Source: Allium sativum (Eukaryota; Streptophyta; Magnoliopsida; Asparagales; Amaryllidaceae). Taken from it: a stretch of DNA of 64,000 nt. The stretch spans positions 304,101,456 through 304,165,455 of the forward strand of contig CM060922.1 in NCBI GenBank assembly GCA_030737875.1. The letters are read 5' to 3'. Under the pieces are notes generated by a model, which saw only the letters and a program-made list of their open reading frames with translations, was not told the origin of the DNA and did not search any database. This document shows, piece by piece, positions 59,845-64,000 of this stretch (positions are counted from its first letter, which is position 1; each line of letters starts with the position of its first letter). A program made the position numbers and the translations under genes.

Positions 59845-59881
59845 TTTGGTTATCGACATAAACACGATGTCGATAACCAAA
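59845..59881. other. 15-bp perfect hairpin near the end of the E LTR
   Basis: Arms 59845-59859 (TTTGGTTATCGACAT) and 59867-59881 are exact inverse complements around a 7-base loop. It lies ~25 bp from the LTR terminus, in U5 if E is read on the minus strand. A has a weaker inverted pair (TCAACAT / ATGTTGA near 6533-6558) at the same place. Confidence 0.85.
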
Positions 59882-61952
59882 ACATCGTAAAATCCAGGTA
59901 ATTAGTGAAAGAATTTAGAGGGTGAGGAAAGATAAGATAGAAAATTAGAATAGAAGAAGAAGAAGAACACAACATCAGAGTAACACGAATCTCACAGCGG
60001 AACGAATAAATATATTTCATAACATAACTTTGAAATATACATCTGTATTTGAATATACATCATTATCAAAGTAAAGCACTTACAACACAGCGGAAATAAC
60101 TATAGCTATATGATCCTGAAGCCTCCTGCTCCAGCTCTTCAACTATATCTGCAAATTCCTGACTACTTGACTGCCCATACAAATTTAGGCACCCAAGAGT
60201 TTAGGGAAAACAACAAAGTAAACTCCGGGTCAGTCATGGGACTGGTGTGAGTAAAACAGTTTAAAAACAGTTTGAACAAGTAACGATATCTCATAAGACC
60301 GCGCCGCATAACGGAACGGGTTTTCCCCTTATGAGAATCCAAATTATCTTTATATCAAAAACCTTTTGATATTATAATAATGTCTATCAACCACAGCTAT
60401 AATAATCATCTAGTAGAAACGCTTTCATCTCACGTTCTACATATATAGTATACAATCAAAACCGCAAACACGTATTGGGTAATGGATTTCCAACTATGAC
60501 AAGGTATGGAACCACCTTTCGCTAATGTACCTCTAGAGAGGAATACACTGGGTTCAACAAGAACATCTTGCAACCCGGCCACACATGACCGACCACTCAT
60601 TTCGCTTGAGTGTATCGAATGTATATCACCAACGGCTGGGATCAGCAACCGTTTCCCGAATGGGACAGCATCAACAATAGATTTTTAGAAGTAAATGAAA
60701 CTCTAGATCAGGTGATTATACACCCTACTTCGGTGCGACCGACTTAGCCATGCTGCCTGCCCGATTTCTGTCATTTACCGGTTGATGAGGCTAGAAGCTA
60801 CACATATCATCACATCAGATTCACTTTGAATGCCACATCATCAAATCCATCCAATCACCGATTGACGTCCTCAACCATACATTATGTGTTAGCTAAGAGA
60901 AGTCTCCTTCTCCGCTTCCACTCTTGGTACAGTTGGAGGAATCAATATACGTGATCGTCTGGAAATACTCTGTCAGACATCCGTCCATACAAATCATCCA
61001 GGAACAAGATGAACCGAAGGCACTATTCTGTAAACAGGATAGCCCTTGCATAACTCCGTCTTCAATTTCCTTTGGCATATATGATTCGCAACGCTTATGC
61101 CAATATAGAGTGGTTCTTTGGATAATAATCCAACCGGTCTCTCCATATTAACAACGTTAAAATGGTCAAAACTTCGATAGTCTGTGATTTAACTATCGAA
61201 TAAAAACGGGTGTGCAAACAACGATATTATTTCCAAATGGAAATTATATCGATCAAACATCATTTAACATTCATCCCCTTAGTTCATTAATTTACTTATC
61301 TCCTGTTTCCCTTTATTCAATATTTCTTATTTTCTAAATTTGGAAAATATACGTTATTAACAATGGAAAACATTTCCATTTCTTGTTTCCTTTATTAGAA
61401 AACATTTCTGGTTTCTTATTTGGAAAACATTTCCAAAGCTTCTTCATTGGACTTAGACAGATGTTTAAAACAAACATCGCTATGCCAACTCAAACCATTT
61501 CCTTTACTGCCGAACCTTAACTATTCCTTAGTTAAAAACGAAGCCAATCAAGTTGGGGTAGAACTACCTCTCAGACCTTAACTGAACAACATTTCTAACT
61601 TTGAAATAGGCAAAGTTCACTTTATATTCCTTTAACTAACTTCCCTACTTAACTCTCGTTCGAATAAATCTCTATTCGATTAACTCCTTTGCTTCTATTC
61701 GAATAAACTATATTCGATTAACTCTTTTCACTTAACTCTGTTCGATTAACCCTTATCGATTAACTCTATTGGACTAACACTATGGGATTAACTCTATTTG
61801 ACTAACGCTATTGATTTACTCATTTCACTTAACTCCTTCCGAATAAACTATATTCGATAATTCCTTTTACTTTCTTCGAATAAACTATATTCGATTAACT
61901 CATTTGCTTCTATTCGAATAACTATATTCGATTAACTCTTTTGCTTTAATGC

Positions 61953-62320
61953 TAATCGATTAAACTAACATCGATTAACTCCTTTTACTTTAACTCTAAT
62001 CGATTAAACTAACATCGATTAACTCCTTTTACTTAACATTAATCGATTAAACTAACATCGATTAACTTCTTTCTTTTAACACTAATCGATTAAACTAACA
62101 TCGATTAACTTCGTTCTTTTAACACTAATCGATTAAACTAACATCGATTAACTTCTTTTACTTAACACTAATCGATTAAACTAACATCGATTAACTTCTT
62201 TTACTTCACACTAATCGATTAAACTAACATCGGTTAACTTCTTTTACTTAACACTAATCGATTAAACTAACATCGATTAACTTCTTTCTTTTAACACTAA
62301 TCGATTAAACTATTCATTTA
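61953..62320. repeat. 43-bp tandem repeat, about nine copies (E LTR)
   Basis: Units containing TAATCGATTAAACTAACATC start at 61953, 61997, 62040, 62083, 62126, 62169, 62212, 62255 and 62298. Spacing is 43 bp (44 once). Each unit holds two ATCGAT palindromes in inverted arrangement. Shorter diverged relatives extend left to ~61660. Confidence 0.95.
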
Positions 62321-64000
62321 TAAAGATTTACTTTTAGTAACAGTTCTTCGCTTTACAAATGATTTCCCTTTTATAAAACTCTATTTGTTTTAAAAACATT
62401 TTTCCCTTTTATTTACTTTTAGAAATATTTCCTTTTATAAAATCTGTTGATTTTATAAAATCTTTTTATTTCAATATACATTGAAATACTTCTTTTTACA
62501 TCCCAGGGTCTTTTATGATATTTAAAATATCGAATAAAAATGATCAACATCATTCCAACACCCATAATCCATAACAGATTATATAACACATCATATATCA
62601 CAATATATGAAAAACAGTAAAATAAATGTTGAGGAATCCAGTTGGATTCCTCCAACCTGTTTCCCTGCATCACAAATGTTAAACAATATAGATAACATCA
62701 CTTTCAGTTCCATATGATATATTCTGTTAAACAGAATCAATATAGAAAATTTAACTAACTGACTAGCAGTTCAATCAAACAGTCAAAACACAAATCAATC
62801 AGTCAATATCTAACAGTTCTAAAAATACAACATGAGATTATAAACTGTTCAGAGTTAGTGAGATTTACTCACTTTGGCGCGTTAACCGTTAAATAACGGT
62901 TTGCGTTATTTGATTCAGTCGGACAATTTATTTCAACATAAATTGTAATGAGCTCGGATTCACTCCCCGTCAGTCTCATTGTGTTGCTCTCGTCCATACG
63001 ATCTCAACGCAACTTACGGCTCGTCAATCCGACTTCGTATGAGCTAGATACGGGCATTAAAAGTTAATACATATTTGAATTTTAATTAAAACTTTAAATA
63101 AATAAACCAATTGGGCTTTACCCTTTTGATCCGGCCCACTCCCTGCTATTTGAACCCGACCCACTTCAGATATTCTCTTTCTTCTTGCTCAATTACGACC
63201 GTGCTCCCTGTAATCAACCGAACCCAAATACCCAACTTCGAACCCCCTTTTCTCTCTCAACGAATCACGGTTCGACGAATAAATGCCACCGTTGGTCTTC
63301 TCATATGATTCTCCATCACCCTATGCCCCAAACTTTACACGTCCAGACCTTTACCACTTTTACTCAAATTTAGAAACCGCTCCCAGTATGTCTTCTTGCA
63401 TGATTTCGTTCTCCACTACAATTTCCTTCCCATGTACATACTCAAGTGCAGTCTCCTCCCATTCATAACACCACAATATCCACGCCAGCCTTAAACCCAC
63501 GGCAACAGTGCCTCCTTGCCACTCATGTATGTAACGCTCAGCTCAATGCTGTTTCTCCCTCTTCCACAATAAACATTCGCGCTCACTTGTTCCCCAACAT
63601 CACTACGCCACTTTCTCAGTTCATTTCGCATTTCACCAGTCTCCTTCCCACTCACGAAATAAAATCCCCTCATTTCCATGCGTTGTTGCTCATATATATT
63701 TCACCACTCATCCCCACTCTTCTCAAACTCCACCGAAACTCCAAGTACACAGGAGCACCCCCCCCCCCTTCGCAACCTGCTCCCTTTCAATGCACCTTGC
63801 CTTCATGTAACATCACAGCAAAACCACCACACTTCTTCTTCAGTTAAACGTCAGCACCCTTTCAAATCCTCTTCGCACCTTCCACAACCAAAACAACCAC
63901 CGAACTCCCCATCACAAACCGCAAGAGCTCCTCCTTACTCGCGGTTGGACTTTCCCAGCGAACCCGAACATATTCGAACTCGGCAAATCGCAAATGTAAT

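Larger units (their letters stand above)
59820..64000 (-). repeat. Element E LTR (partial; 3' LTR or solo LTR), running off the right edge
   Basis: The plus-strand left end, TGTAATGACCCGG, is the inverted form of an LTR terminus of the A/B lineage. It is not preceded by a primer site but abuts the LTR of D, so this is the outer end of a minus-strand 3' LTR or a solo LTR. The preceding TTAGA (59815-59819) should be the target duplication. The order of shared blocks (60415-60660, 60735-60870, 60960-61025) matches A and B. Further in are short TTCGAATAAA/ATTCGATTAA repeats (61660-61940), a 43-bp tandem array, AT-rich DNA, and from 63110 a stretch pyrimidine-rich on the plus strand. ORFs on either strand (for example 63446-63847) show no known domain. 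Confidence 0.85.

Noticed and set aside
59820..60000. E considered as a 5' LTR facing left
   Set aside because: No primer-binding site precedes 59820; the flank is the LTR of D, so this is the outer end.

Overview
The window looks like pericentromeric or other gene-poor chromatin of a flowering plant. It is AT-rich and is filled almost end to end with transposable elements inserted into one another. I see no intact cellular gene, rRNA, tRNA or CRISPR array. Every recognisable protein remnant belongs to a plant transposon: CACTA (En/Spm) transposase domains, and a Ty3/gypsy chromovirus-type gag-pol. The species cannot be told from the sequence.

Layout. 1-12492: element A, a minus-strand non-autonomous LTR retrotransposon with ~6.0 kb LTRs and a 1.46 kb interior. 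Its 3' LTR runs off the left edge. 12498-~17850: CACTA-1, a decayed minus-strand autonomous CACTA element cut by A. ~17850-20523: unassigned AT-rich DNA with microsatellites. 20524-21938: the 3' part of a second minus-strand CACTA (CACTA-2), cut by an LTR fragment (D'). 21939-22504 and 43516-~44160: the two halves of D', split by element B. 22505-43515: element B (minus, ~6.49 kb LTRs, 1.25 kb interior), whose 3' LTR was later hit by CACTA-3 (23393-30165, perfect ends, 3-bp target duplication). 44161-44983 and 56700-59819: the two halves of D, a broken plus-strand Ty3/gypsy gag-pol element, split inside reverse transcriptase by element C. 44984-56699: element C (plus, ~5.65 kb LTRs, only 407 bp interior). 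59820-64000: the LTR of a fourth giant-LTR element, E (minus), inserted into the 3' LTR of D and running off the right edge.

A, B, C and E belong to one related lineage. They share LTR ends near TGTAACGACCCGG, and A, B and C share a primer site for initiator tRNA-Met. A, B and D carry a purine tract behind a decayed GGACGAAAT-type motif; C has a similar GGACGAAAAG-type version. They also share several non-coding blocks inside the LTRs. None of A, B or C encodes anything between its LTRs, so they must have moved with proteins from an autonomous chromovirus. D is a dead example of the kind of element that could supply them. The most unusual points are the inverted proportions of C (two 5.65 kb LTRs around 407 bp), and the presence inside C's LTR of a segment that in A and B lies in the interior next to the purine tract. 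This suggests that giant LTRs in this lineage grew by absorbing interior and U3 sequence.

Relative ages by eye: the A LTRs differ at about 8 substitutions in 5 kb (very young), the C LTRs at about 1% in a sample, and the B LTRs at about 2% in a sample. CACTA-3 came after B.
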